Below are positions 42,069 to 51,528 of a stretch of DNA of 64,000 nucleotides, piece after piece. Positions within the stretch are counted from its first letter, which is position 1, and every line of letters starts with the position of its first letter. Both the position numbers and the translations under genes were made by a program. The notes under the pieces are model-generated. The model saw nothing but the letters and a program-made list of their open reading frames with translations, was not told where the DNA came from and searched no databases. The DNA comes from an uncultured Clostridium sp. (GTDB taxonomy: Bacteria; Bacillota; Clostridia; TANB77; CAG-508): positions 71,502-135,501 of the forward strand of contig URYN01000005.1 in the NCBI GenBank assembly GCA_900552135.1. The letters run 5' to 3'.

Positions 42069-43484
42069 ATGAAATTTGTAAATGAAAAGTTAGAAAAATT
42101 TAATAAATTCTTGGACGGAAAGAAGGTTGCTATAATTGGACTTGGTGTTAGCAATTATCCGCTTCTAGATTATTTTTACGATAAAAATGCTAAAGTAACT
42201 GTATTTGATAAGAAACAATTATCAGACGAAGCTATGCAGAAAATAAACAAGTATAGATATGAAGTAGAAATCGGAGAAGATAATTTATCTAGACTACATG
42301 GATTTGATATTATTTTCAGATCTCCAAGCATGTTGCCTACTAAACCAGAGTTTGTTCAAGAAGTTGAAAATGGTGCAATTCTTACATCAGAAATTGAAAT
42401 GTGCATAAAGCTTGCTCCATGCAAGATAATTGGAGTAACAGGAACAGAAGGAAAAACAACGACTACTTCTATAATATATGAGATATGTAAGAAAGCAGGA
42501 TATAAATGTTTTTTAGGAGGGAATATTGGAACTCCAATTTTTACACAAATTGAAGAAATGACTCCTAACGATTTAGTTATATTAGAGCTAAGCAGTTTTC
42601 AGTTAATGAATATGCCGGTTAGCCCTGATATAGCAGTTGTTACAAACATGTTTCCAGATCATTTAAATATTCATAAATCTTATGAGGAATATCAGGAAGC
42701 TAAAAAGCAAATATTTCTACACCAAGATAAAAATGGAATCTTAGTACTTAATAAAGATAATGAAATTACAAAAAAGTTTGCAGATGAAGCAAAAGGAAAG
42801 GTTATATTCTTTAGTAGTACTCAAAAGCTAAAAGATGGATATGTTTACGACAGAGAAGATGAAATGATAAAGCATTGTGTAAATGGAAAATGCCAAGAAA
42901 TAATGAATAAATCAGACATTAAACTAAGAGGAATACATAATTACGAGAATATATGTTCTGCAATCGCTGCAACAGAGTCATTAGCTGATACAACCACACA
43001 AGTAGAGGCTATAAAAGAATTTAAAGGAGTAGAACATAGACTAGAATTTGTTAGAGAGTTAAATGGTGTAAAATATTATAATGATTCTATTGGAACAAGT
43101 CCAGCAAGCACAATGGCAGGGTTAAACGCATTTGATGAAAATATAATACTGTTAGCTGGTGGTTCAGATAAAGGATTAGATTATAAAGAAATAGGTGAAA
43201 CTATTGCAAGAAAAGTTGGAACTCTTATTTTAACAGGACCTACTTCAGAAAAAATTGAAAATGCAACAAGAATTGCGTTAGATGAAATGAATGAAGGAAA
43301 AGATAAAAGAGACATAGAAATAATACACACATCTAATTTAGAAGAATCAGTTAAAATGGCTAAAATATCGGCTAAACCTGGTGATATAGTATTACTTTCG
43401 CCTGCAAGTGCAAGCTTTGACGCATTCAAGAATTTTATGGAAAGAGGACAAAAATTCAAAGATTTTGTAAACGAACTAAAATAA
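42069..43484 (+). CDS. murD: UDP-N-acetylmuramoylalanine-D-glutamate ligase
   Basis: Adds D-Glu to UDP-MurNAc-L-Ala in peptidoglycan precursor synthesis. 471 residues: N-terminal Rossmann-like domain (KKVAIIGLGVSNYPLLDYF), ATP-binding GVTGTEGKTTTTSIIYEI, the central ELSSFQL motif and VVTNMFPDHLNIHKSYEEY, and the C-terminal domain with EHRLEFVRELNGVKYYNDSIGTSP. AAAGGAATG precedes the ATG. It stands alone, away from a dcw cluster. Downstream is a duplicated 25-bp tail and a terminator. Confidence 0.95.
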   Translation: MKFVNEKLEKFNKFLDGKKVAIIGLGVSNYPLLDYFYDKNAKVTVFDKKQLSDEAMQKINKYRYEVEIGEDNLSRLHGFDIIFRSPSMLPTKPEFVQEVENGAILTSEIEMCIKLAPCKIIGVTGTEGKTTTTSIIYEICKKAGYKCFLGGNIGTPIFTQIEEMTPNDLVILELSSFQLMNMPVSPDIAVVTNMFPDHLNIHKSYEEYQEAKKQIFLHQDKNGILVLNKDNEITKKFADEAKGKVIFFSSTQKLKDGYVYDREDEMIKHCVNGKCQEIMNKSDIKLRGIHNYENICSAIAATESLADTTTQVEAIKEFKGVEHRLEFVRELNGVKYYNDSIGTSPASTMAGLNAFDENIILLAGGSDKGLDYKEIGETIARKVGTLILTGPTSEKIENATRIALDEMNEGKDKRDIEIIHTSNLEESVKMAKISAKPGDIVLLSPASASFDAFKNFMERGQKFKDFVNELK

Positions 43485-43558
43485 CCAATATTAAAAGATA
43501 TAGAACTTAATGCAGATGGAAAATCTTTTGAAAATGAATTAAAATAACAAATATTAAA

Positions 43559-43594
43559 AGCTTCTCATATAATAATTATATGAGGAGCTTTTTT
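43559..43594 (+). terminator. Terminator after murD
   Basis: AGCTTCTCATAT (43559-43570) pairs with ATATGAGGAGCT (about 43577-43589) with one G-T pair, followed by T6. The preceding 60 bp include a near-repeat of the murD end (43474-43498 and 43535-43559). Confidence 0.8.
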
Positions 43595-43626
43595 GTTGCT
43601 CAACTCAATAGAAAGGAATGATTTTT

Positions 43627-44178
43627 ATGAATTATGATGAATATATGAGAGCAATAATAGGAGAAAAACCATTGGCACAGCCAACAAATTTTACAAGCTA
43701 TCAGACAAATAATCGTCCATTCGGAATAGAGGAAAATAATTTAAGTGGATATATTAATAAAAGCAATACATACAGGGAGAGTTCAGACTTTGATTTAGTT
43801 GAGCCAACTGTTAATACAATTGATTTATATCCAGATATTTTCATACAGGTAAATCCAATGGTAATAAACAGATGTAAGAGTATAACGCAAAAACCTACTA
43901 AAGACTTAGTAATGCAAATTACAAATGAAATTTATGATAAAGTTATGCAGACTCTTAATGATAATATCGACAATAATAGACAAGAAAAAGAAGAAGATTC
44001 CAGAATAAGAGAACCAATAAGATCACCTTTTGACAGACCACGTCCAAATCCTAACAGACCAAATGGCGTAAGACCAAACAATGATTTTCTAAGAGATTTA
44101 ATTAGATTACTGGTTATTAATCAATTACTCAGAAACAGGAATGCAGAAAGAACAAATAATAGATATTTACAATTTTAA
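43627..44178 (+). CDS. Hypothetical protein, 183 aa, Pro/Arg/Asn-rich tail
   Basis: Not recognised. Start at ATG 43627 (MNYDEYMRAIIG), 10 nt after AAAGGA; the ATG at 43618 is too close to that site. An N-terminal disordered Asn-rich region (10-65) leads to a compact central segment VNTIDLYPDIFIQVNPMVINR, then a helical part (NEIYDKVMQTLNDNIDNNRQ), a Pro/Arg/Asn-rich linker (about 120-155) and a hydrophobic helix LRDLIRLLVINQLL. The layout resembles small spore-coat or surface-layer associated proteins of Clostridia, but no family can be named. It has no close partner; a terminator precedes it. Confidence 0.7.
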   Translation: MNYDEYMRAIIGEKPLAQPTNFTSYQTNNRPFGIEENNLSGYINKSNTYRESSDFDLVEPTVNTIDLYPDIFIQVNPMVINRCKSITQKPTKDLVMQITNEIYDKVMQTLNDNIDNNRQEKEEDSRIREPIRSPFDRPRPNPNRPNGVRPNNDFLRDLIRLLVINQLLRNRNAERTNNRYLQF

Positions 44179-44410
44179 ACTATTTAAATTTAGGAAATAA
44201 AGAAATTCAATTCTAAAATTATTTTTTGTGATGGTAAATAATAATGCACCAAAATCAAAAAATAAAAACACACAATTAGATAAATGATTGAGAATTTGCA
44301 AAATTTATTTTTTGACAAAAATTTCAAAATTTGAAAGATTGCACATGTATATTCTAATTTTAAAAGAACATAATAATATTATAATTTTTTTTGAAAGGTG
44401 GATATATATA

Positions 44411-44848
44411 ATGAAAGTTAAAGATTGTATGTGTAATCATGTAAACTTTGTAAAGCCGGATACAACGGTAAAAGATTGTGCAAAAATGATGTGCGAATGT
44501 CATGTTGGATGCACGCCAGTTTGCAACGATGAAAATAAGCTTGTGGGAATAATAACTGATAGAGATATTTTACTAAGAGCAGTTGCATGTGATAAAGACA
44601 CTTGCAAGACTCCTATTTCAGAGATAATGACAACAAAACCTTATTCTTGTGATTGTAATGCTGACATTACAGAAGCGGAAAAGATAATGAGTGAAAAACA
44701 GGTTAGAAGAATTCCAGTAATGGAAAACAATAAAGTAATAGGAATGCTTACACTTGGAGATTTAGCTGCAAACGAAGCTGTAGATGAAGATCAGTTATGT
44801 GACACTATTGAATGTATATGCGGAACTGGAAAACAAAACGCAGAATAG
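44411..44848 (+). CDS. Cysteine-rich CBS-domain protein
   Basis: A pair of CBS motifs, a regulatory fold that binds adenosyl ligands. 145 residues from ATG 44411 with AAAGGTGG 10 nt upstream; the frame extends upstream to 44288 without a start site. CBS1: VKDCMCNHVNFVKPDTTVKD with LVGIITDRDILLRAV; CBS2: ISEIMTTKPYSCDCNADITE with RRIPVMENNKVIGMLTLGDL. Unusual: fourteen cysteines, several as CxC or close pairs (CMC, CECHVGC, CICGTG), which suggests metal or redox sensing, an inference. Stands alone, with a terminator downstream at 44949-44998. Confidence 0.85.
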   Translation: MKVKDCMCNHVNFVKPDTTVKDCAKMMCECHVGCTPVCNDENKLVGIITDRDILLRAVACDKDTCKTPISEIMTTKPYSCDCNADITEAEKIMSEKQVRRIPVMENNKVIGMLTLGDLAANEAVDEDQLCDTIECICGTGKQNAE

Positions 44849-44948
44849 AAAACAAATATAAAAAATATAAATAAGAGTAAACATTTTTAAGAATGAAATA
44901 AATTTAACAAACGAGTTAATACAAAAAATTAATAAATAATTAATTTAT

Positions 44949-44998
44949 AATGCTTAATGAAATTGACTGATAAGGTTTAATTCATTAAGCATTAAATA
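44949..44998 (+). terminator. Terminator after the CBS gene
   Basis: AATGCTTAATGAA (44949-44961) pairs perfectly with TTCATTAAGCATT (44981-44993), 19-nt loop, then AAATATT. Confidence 0.7.
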
Positions 44999-45075
44999 TT
45001 ACTATTGTAATGCTGTATAATCTTTACAAATTAAACATAAAATAATAATAGAACTCTGAAAAAAGGAATAAAAAA

Positions 45076-46179
45076 ATGATTGTTGATATGAACTATTGGA
45101 CAAAGGTAATAAGAAAAATATTTATTTTTTTGCTTAGCTTACTTGGAATATATTTGAGTTTTAAGCTAGCATGTTTTTATATGCCGTTTCTAATCGCATT
45201 TATAATCTCTTTATTGCTAGAGCCGGTAATAAAATTCATGATGAAAAAATTTAAGATGAAAAGAAAAACAAGTAGTATTATAATATTAGTTGTTATAACA
45301 GCAATACTACTAGGAATAATAGCCTGGACTATTACTACATTAATATCGGAAGGTTCTAATCTTCTAGAAAACTTCAGCACTTATGTTACAAATACAAGTG
45401 ATTTGATTCAGAGGCTGTTTAATAGTGAAACATTAAAAAGAATAAAGATACCTGATAATGTTGCAAAAATAATAACTAACTCGGCTAATGATTTATTAAA
45501 AACAGTAACAACATGGATAAATTCATTTTTAAAATCAATTTTATCAGGTATTACTCAACTGCCAAGTATCGGAATTTATGTAGTAGTCATGTTTTTGGCA
45601 TTATATTTTATTTGTACAGATAAAATATACATGATTGATCAATTAGAACATCATCTGCCAGAAACATGGGTGAGAAAAATATATAAACATTTAAAAGAAC
45701 TTGTAAAAGTATTAGGAAAATATCTGAAGGCAGAAGCAACACTAATACTAATTTCTTTCGTTATATCACTAATAGGACTATATGCTTTTAAGATAGCGGG
45801 ACTAGATGTAAAATATCCTTTATTATATGCATTGGCAATAGGATTTGTTGATGCTCTGCCAATATTTGGTTCTGGAACTGTTATGGTACCATGGGCTATA
45901 ATATCAGCATGTAACGGAGATATTAGGCTAGGAGTCAGCATTTTAGTACTGTGGATTATAATGTCGATTGTAAGACAATTAGTAGAACCAAAAATAGTTG
46001 GAATCCATATTGGCATACATCCGATATTTACACTAATAGCAATGTATACCGGATATAAAGTATCAGGGGTTATAGGATTATTCATTGGTCCGATTGTACT
46101 AATAATACTAAAAAACATATATAGCAATATGCTGGATAAAGGAATGATGAAATCAATATTTTCAAGAGAGTACACTTAA
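45076..46179 (+). CDS. ytvI: AI-2E family transporter, sporulation membrane protein YtvI-like
   Basis: Integral membrane protein of the PerM/AI-2E exporter family; the closest named group is YtvI, reported as a sporulation integral membrane protein. 367 residues with about eight hydrophobic segments, starting FIFLLSLLGIYLSFKLACFY, and the family's C-terminal block ADAT-type: EATLILISFVISLIGL, LPIFGSGTVMVPWAI, then RQLVEPKIVGIHIGIHPIF. ATG 45076 has AAAGGA upstream; a second Met (MNYWTK) is four codons in. Alone in its transcription unit. Confidence 0.85.
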   Translation: MIVDMNYWTKVIRKIFIFLLSLLGIYLSFKLACFYMPFLIAFIISLLLEPVIKFMMKKFKMKRKTSSIIILVVITAILLGIIAWTITTLISEGSNLLENFSTYVTNTSDLIQRLFNSETLKRIKIPDNVAKIITNSANDLLKTVTTWINSFLKSILSGITQLPSIGIYVVVMFLALYFICTDKIYMIDQLEHHLPETWVRKIYKHLKELVKVLGKYLKAEATLILISFVISLIGLYAFKIAGLDVKYPLLYALAIGFVDALPIFGSGTVMVPWAIISACNGDIRLGVSILVLWIIMSIVRQLVEPKIVGIHIGIHPIFTLIAMYTGYKVSGVIGLFIGPIVLIILKNIYSNMLDKGMMKSIFSREYT

Positions 46180-46213
46180 AGTTTAACGAAAGAAAATAAT
46201 TTAACATATTTAT

Positions 46214-46257
46214 AAAACTTCTTCATAGTATGTAATAAGACTATGCAAGAAGTTTTT
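46214..46257 (+). terminator. Terminator after ytvI
   Basis: AAAACTTCTT (46214-46223) pairs with AAGAAGTTTT (46247-46256), with inner ATAGT/ACTAT pairing and a following T run. Confidence 0.75.
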
Positions 46258-46279
46258 GTGTGATAAGAGGGAGGATATG

Positions 46280-46828
46280 ATGTTTGTCTGTAATTTTAAA
46301 TTAAATGGTAAAAAGGCTTTTAAGATTATTTTTATAATATTGTTTATATTAATATTAGTTATGTGTTCTATTGGAATATATAAAATTTTTAACAAAAAGG
46401 GAAGAGAAACTGCAAATTCAGAATGTATACCAATTGGAAAAATAAATGTAATATCTGCGAGCAACTATACAAATGTACTTAAAACTGTTCATGAAAATTT
46501 AAACGATTATGTAGGAATGAAAATAAAATTTACAGGATTCGTGTATAGACTTGATGATTTTAATAATAGTCAATTTGTGCTTGCAAGGCAGATGATAGTT
46601 TCATCAGATATGAAAGCTGTTGTAGTTGGTTTTCTATGTCATCTAAACGAAGCGGAAAAATACAATGATGGAGCATGGATAGAAATTGAAGGAACTATAA
46701 CAAGAGGGGATTATCATGGAGAAATACCGGTTGTAGAGATAAACAAGATAAAAACGGTAAATACGCCAAACGAGGAATATGTTTATCCACCTGATATTTC
46801 TTATGTTCCAACATCTGCAGGACTATAA
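46280..46828 (+). CDS. TIGR03943/YcgQ-type membrane-anchored protein, C-terminal domain
   Basis: 182 residues from ATG 46280 (GGAGG 5 nt upstream). One N-terminal transmembrane helix (FKIIFIILFILILVMCSIGIY) and an external domain matching the C-terminal half of YcgQ-family proteins: KIKFTGFVYRLDDFNNSQFV, LARQMI and VVGFLCHL with the following GAWIEIEGTI. In other bacteria this domain is fused to a permease-like half (TIGR03943) and works with YcgR as a putative transport pair; here the domain stands alone on a single-helix anchor and no ycgR-like gene is adjacent. Substrate unknown. Confidence 0.75.
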   Translation: MFVCNFKLNGKKAFKIIFIILFILILVMCSIGIYKIFNKKGRETANSECIPIGKINVISASNYTNVLKTVHENLNDYVGMKIKFTGFVYRLDDFNNSQFVLARQMIVSSDMKAVVVGFLCHLNEAEKYNDGAWIEIEGTITRGDYHGEIPVVEINKIKTVNTPNEEYVYPPDISYVPTSAGL

Positions 46829-47014
46829 AATGTTAACAAAGTTTACATAACAAAAACTGATATAAAATATTTGAAATTTCTTCAAAATTTACTTGCTAAT
46901 TGCACTATTTAGTTATATAATTGCACCATAAATAAAATTAAAGATAAAGTGGCAAAGTATGTAAAATAAATAGAACATATATTGCTAGCTAAAAGCAGGA
47001 AGGATGAATTTCAA

Positions 47015-49768
47015 ATGGGACTATTTAAAACAGATAGCGAAAAAGCAGTAAAAAGAGTAATGCCAATAGTAAACAAAATCAATAGTTTAGAGCCAGAAAT
47101 GGAAAAACTTTCAGATAGTGAGCTTGTAGCAAAAACTCCATATTTTAAAGAACAATTAAAAAATGGAAAAACTTTAGATGATATATTACCTGAAGCTTTT
47201 GCAGTTGTTAGAGAAGCTTCAAAAAGAGTACTGGGAATGCGTCATTTTGATGTGCAATTAATTGGTGGAATTATACTTCATCAAGGAAGAATTGCAGAAA
47301 TGAAAACTGGTGAAGGAAAAACACTTGTTGCAACACTTCCAGTATATCTAAATGCACTTACAGGAGAAGGAGTTCATGTTGTAACAGTAAATGATTACCT
47401 AGCAAAAAGAGATAGCGAATGGATGGGTAACCTTTACAGATTCTTAGGATTATCAGTTGGACTTGTAATTGCAGGAATGAATCCAAAACAAAAGCAAGAT
47501 GCTTATGCTTGTGATGTAACTTATGGAACAAATAACGAATTCGGATTTGATTACTTAAGAGACAACATGGTTATATATAAAAATCAATTAGTACAAAGAA
47601 AATTAAAATATGCAATCGTAGACGAGATTGATAGTATTTTAATTGATGAGGCTCGTACACCACTTATTATATCTGGTAGAGGAGCAGAATCTTCAGACTT
47701 ATATCAAAAAGCAGATCGTTTTGTAAAAAAACTAGAAGCCAAAGAAATAATTGAAGAAGACGACAAAGATATAGAACAAGAAGAAGATAATGAAAAATAT
47801 GATTATATCATAGACTTAAAAGCAAAAGCTGCAACACTTACTCAAAAAGGTATTGCAAAAGCTGAAAAAGAATTTAACCTAGAGAACTTAAACGATTTAG
47901 ATAACTCTGAATTAGTACATGCAATAAATCAAGCTCTTCATGCAAACGGAATAATGAAGAAAGATAAAGACTACATCGTAAAAGATGGACAAGTTCTTAT
48001 CGTAGACGAGTTTACAGGAAGAATTATGTATGGAAGAAGATACAACAATGGATTACATCAAGCAATAGAAGCTAAAGAACATGTAAAAGTAAATGATGAA
48101 TCTAAAACACTTGCAACAATTACATTCCAAAACTACTTCAGAATGTATGAAAAATTATCAGGTATGACTGGTACAGCTATGACAGAAAAAGACGAATTCC
48201 AAGAAATTTACAAACTTGATGTTGTAGAAATACCAACAAACAAACCAATGATAAGAAAAGATTATTCAGACATAATTTATAAAAATGAAAATGTTAAATT
48301 TAATGCTGTAATAGAAGACATTAAACAATCACATGCAAAAGGACAACCAGTTTTAATTGGTACAGTATCAATCGATAAATCTGAAAAATTAAGCAGAATG
48401 CTTGATAAAGCAGGAATACCTCACGAAGTATTAAATGCTAAATATCATGAAAAAGAAGCACAAATCATAGCACAAGCTGGTAAATTTGGAGCAGTTACAA
48501 TAGCAACAAACATGGCTGGACGTGGTACCGATATTATGCTTGGAGGAAACAGTGAATATTTAGCAAAAGAAGAAATGAGAAAACTAAAATATTCAGATGA
48601 AGAAATCGAAGACGCATCTGCTCACAATGCAACAGATGATAAAACAATAATTGCAGCTAGAGAAAAATTTGCAGAACTTGAAAAGAAATATGACGAACAA
48701 ATAAAAGAAGAAAAGCAAAAAGTAATTGATGCCGGTGGACTAAAAATAATTGGTACACAAAGACATGAATCAAGAAGAATTGATAACCAGTTACGTGGAC
48801 GTAGTGGACGTCAAGGAGACCCAGGAGAATCAAGATTCTACATTGGACTTGATGACGACTTAATGAAAATCTTTGGTGGAGACTTAGTAACTAAAGTTTA
48901 CAACACACTTGGAGCAGATGAAAATATGCCAATAGAAAGCAGATTAATATCTAAGGCTGTTGAAAATGCTCAAAAGAAAGTTGAAGGAAGAAACTTCAGT
49001 GTTAGAAAGAATGTCCTACAATATGACGACGTTATGAATGTTCAAAGAACTGTTATATATGCTCAAAGAAGAGATGTCCTTGATGGAAAAGACTTAAAAG
49101 AAAACATATTAAAAATGATTGATTCAGCTATAGAAATAGTTGTTGATTCACATATTGTTCCAGGAGAAGATGTAAACATTGAGGCGCTAGCACAAGATAT
49201 TCAAACAACACTTGGAATATCTGATGTAAACAGCTTAAAAGCTGGAAACTTTGACAAGAACAATGTTGTAAACGAATTAATAGAAAAAGCACATCAAATA
49301 TATGAAGCAAAAGAGCAAGAATTTGGTGAAGAAAATTTAAGAGAACTTGAAAGAGTTGTAATGCTTAAAATAGTTGATCAAAAATGGATGGACCACATTG
49401 ACAATATGGACGAATTAAAGAAGGGAATAGGACTTCAAGGATATGGTCAAAAAGATCCAGTAGTTCAATACCGTCTAGAAGGTACAGAAATGTTCGATGC
49501 AATGGTAGAAGATATAAGAATGGACGTTGCAAAAATACTATTAAATATTCGTAAAAAAGAAGGACCAATCGAAAGAAAGGAAACTTCTAGAGTTACAGGA
49601 GCAGGACTTGAGGATACAGCAATAAACTTAGTTGATGGAAACATCTCTGAAAAAGAGGGTGGAATGAACAAGACTATCGTAAATGAAGGACCTAAAGTAG
49701 GTAGAAACGACCCATGCCCATGTGGAAGTGGTAAAAAGTACAAAAACTGTTGTGGAAGAAACGAATAA
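47015..49768 (+). CDS. secA: Protein translocase ATPase SecA
   Basis: Motor that pushes preproteins through SecYEG. 917 residues from ATG 47015 with GGAAGGA 10 nt upstream; an in-frame TTG at 46982 lies before that site. Helicase-type NBD1 with MKTGEGKTLVATLP and DEIDSILIDEARTP, preprotein cross-linking domain, NBD2 with GTVSIDKSEK and GTDIMLGG, IRA1/helical scaffold (LRGRSGRQGDPGESRFY), and a C-terminal zinc ligand tail GRNDPCPCGSGKKYKNCCG that binds SecB or ribosomes. An internal acidic insert (IIEEDDKDIEQEEDNEK) is a local expansion. It lies alone, with a terminator after it. Confidence 0.97.
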   Translation: MGLFKTDSEKAVKRVMPIVNKINSLEPEMEKLSDSELVAKTPYFKEQLKNGKTLDDILPEAFAVVREASKRVLGMRHFDVQLIGGIILHQGRIAEMKTGEGKTLVATLPVYLNALTGEGVHVVTVNDYLAKRDSEWMGNLYRFLGLSVGLVIAGMNPKQKQDAYACDVTYGTNNEFGFDYLRDNMVIYKNQLVQRKLKYAIVDEIDSILIDEARTPLIISGRGAESSDLYQKADRFVKKLEAKEIIEEDDKDIEQEEDNEKYDYIIDLKAKAATLTQKGIAKAEKEFNLENLNDLDNSELVHAINQALHANGIMKKDKDYIVKDGQVLIVDEFTGRIMYGRRYNNGLHQAIEAKEHVKVNDESKTLATITFQNYFRMYEKLSGMTGTAMTEKDEFQEIYKLDVVEIPTNKPMIRKDYSDIIYKNENVKFNAVIEDIKQSHAKGQPVLIGTVSIDKSEKLSRMLDKAGIPHEVLNAKYHEKEAQIIAQAGKFGAVTIATNMAGRGTDIMLGGNSEYLAKEEMRKLKYSDEEIEDASAHNATDDKTIIAAREKFAELEKKYDEQIKEEKQKVIDAGGLKIIGTQRHESRRIDNQLRGRSGRQGDPGESRFYIGLDDDLMKIFGGDLVTKVYNTLGADENMPIESRLISKAVENAQKKVEGRNFSVRKNVLQYDDVMNVQRTVIYAQRRDVLDGKDLKENILKMIDSAIEIVVDSHIVPGEDVNIEALAQDIQTTLGISDVNSLKAGNFDKNNVVNELIEKAHQIYEAKEQEFGEENLRELERVVMLKIVDQKWMDHIDNMDELKKGIGLQGYGQKDPVVQYRLEGTEMFDAMVEDIRMDVAKILLNIRKKEGPIERKETSRVTGAGLEDTAINLVDGNISEKEGGMNKTIVNEGPKVGRNDPCPCGSGKKYKNCCGRNE

Positions 49769-49774
49769 AATATT

Positions 49775-49805
49775 AAGAAGCTAACATTTATAAGTTAGCT
49801 TCTTT
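49775..49805 (+). terminator. Terminator after secA
   Basis: Perfect 11-bp stem AAGAAGCTAAC (49775-49785) with GTTAGCTTCTT (49794-49804), 8-nt loop. Confidence 0.75.
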
Positions 49806-49847
49806 ACATTTTCGTTTGATATAGAAAAAATATAAAAACATAATTGC

Positions 49848-49885
49848 AAACAAATGTTTACAAACACCTCTAGTTATGATATTAT
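49848..49885 (+). promoter_or_regulatory. Promoter with SOS-like operator upstream of the Y-family polymerase gene
   Basis: TTTACA (49857-49862), 17-bp spacer, TATTAT (49880-49885). The -35 is overlapped by AAACAAATGTTT (49848-49859), a palindrome with the AAC-N4-GTT core of the Gram-positive LexA/DinR box. LexA control of this polymerase would fit its role but the outer G/C of the box is missing. Confidence 0.45.
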
Positions 49886-49906
49886 ATAACTACGGGGTGA
49901 TTTTTT

Positions 49907-51412
49907 ATGAACAGAATATATGCTGCAATAGATTTAAAATCATTTTATGCTTCTGTAGAATGTATGGAAAGAAATTTAAATCCGCTAAGAACAAACTTAG
50001 TTGTTGCCGATAATTCAAGAACTGAAAAAACAATATGTTTAGCTGTATCACCAAGTTTAAAGGCTTATGGTATCCCTGGAAGAGCAAGATTATTTGAAGT
50101 AATACAAAAAGTAAAAAATGCGAATAATTATAGGAGAAGGTTTGCTAAAAACAATACATTTATAGCTAAATCTTTTGATGCCATAGAATTAAAAAATAAT
50201 AAAGATTTAGAATTGGACTATATAACAGCTCCACCCAGAATGTCTTTATACATGAAGTATAGCACAAGAATATATAATACGTATTTGAAGTATATATCGG
50301 CGGATGATATATATGTTTATTCAATTGACGAAATTTTTTGTGATTTAACTAGTTATCTTAATACTTACAAGTTAACGGCAAAAGAATTAGTAACGAGAAT
50401 GATAAGAGATGTATATGAAACAACAGGAATAACTGCTACGGCAGGAATTGGTACAAATTTATTTTTAGCTAAAGTTGCTATGGATATCGTGGCAAAACAT
50501 ACCGAACCCAACAGCTATGGAGTAAGAATTGCAGAATTAGATGAAATGAGTTTTAGAAGAAAACTATGGAATCACAGACCAATTACAGATTTTTGGAGAG
50601 TAGGAAAAGGCTATAGTAAAAGATTAGAAAAGTATAGAATATTTACTATGGGAGATGTTGCAAGATGCTCTGTTGAGAATGAAGAATTATTATATAAAAT
50701 TTTTGGAATAAATGCAGAATTACTGATAGACCATAGCTGGGGCTGGGAATGTGCAACTATAGAAAGTATTAAGGCATGTAAACCAGCTAATAGAAGTTTA
50801 TGCTCTGGACAGGTTCTCCATTGTCCATACAACTATGAGCAGACAAAACTTATTATAAAAGAAATGTCAAACGATTTAGTTTTGGAAATGATAGAAAAAC
50901 ACTTTGTGACAGATATGCTAGTATTAACAATTGAATATGATGTGGAAAATTTAAAGAATTCTAATTATAAGAAATTTTGCATAGAAGGAACAAAAGCAGA
51001 CAAATATGGCAGGACAGTTCCAAAACCAGCACATGGAACATACAGGCTAGAAAGTAAAATATCGTCTACAAGGCTTATATGTGATGGATTTATAAAATTA
51101 TATGACAGCATAATAAATAAGAATTTACTCATTAGAAAGATATATTTAACAGTGGGAAATCTTGCCGATGAAGCGGAAGGTAATAATAAAGAAAACCAAT
51201 ATGAACAAGTAAATTTATTCACTAATTATAAAGAAATTGAAGAAAAAAGAAGAATTGAAAATGAAAAACTTACAAAAGAAAAGAATATACAAAAAGCTAT
51301 TATAGAGATAAAGAACAAATATGGAAAAAATGCTATAATAAAAGCTATGGATTTAGAAGAGGACGCAACTGCAATAGAAAGAAACGGACAGATAGGCGGT
51401 CATAAGGGATAA
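49907..51412 (+). CDS. Y-family DNA polymerase, UmuC/UvrX-like
   Basis: Translesion polymerase. 501 residues, longer than DinB (about 350). Palm/fingers motifs: IYAAIDLKSFYASVEC with the catalytic Asp, VADNSRTEKTICLAVS, and YSIDEIFCDLTSYLN with the Asp-Glu pair; then ATAGIGTNLFLAKVAMDIVAK and the little-finger part. The length and the C-terminal Lys/Glu-rich extension fit the UvrX/YqjW branch of Firmicutes, whose partner is usually YolD; a YolD-like gene follows 117 nt downstream. A LexA-like box overlaps the promoter. Confidence 0.88.
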   Translation: MNRIYAAIDLKSFYASVECMERNLNPLRTNLVVADNSRTEKTICLAVSPSLKAYGIPGRARLFEVIQKVKNANNYRRRFAKNNTFIAKSFDAIELKNNKDLELDYITAPPRMSLYMKYSTRIYNTYLKYISADDIYVYSIDEIFCDLTSYLNTYKLTAKELVTRMIRDVYETTGITATAGIGTNLFLAKVAMDIVAKHTEPNSYGVRIAELDEMSFRRKLWNHRPITDFWRVGKGYSKRLEKYRIFTMGDVARCSVENEELLYKIFGINAELLIDHSWGWECATIESIKACKPANRSLCSGQVLHCPYNYEQTKLIIKEMSNDLVLEMIEKHFVTDMLVLTIEYDVENLKNSNYKKFCIEGTKADKYGRTVPKPAHGTYRLESKISSTRLICDGFIKLYDSIINKNLLIRKIYLTVGNLADEAEGNNKENQYEQVNLFTNYKEIEEKRRIENEKLTKEKNIQKAIIEIKNKYGKNAIIKAMDLEEDATAIERNGQIGGHKG

Positions 51413-51528
51413 CGATTTTAATGTGTGACTTTAATAATATAAAGCATAACTTAGATGATTGATATAATGTTTGGTATTGGGCGTACGGAAAATAATTTAA
51501 ATTAAAGATTAAACGAAGAGGAATTTTT

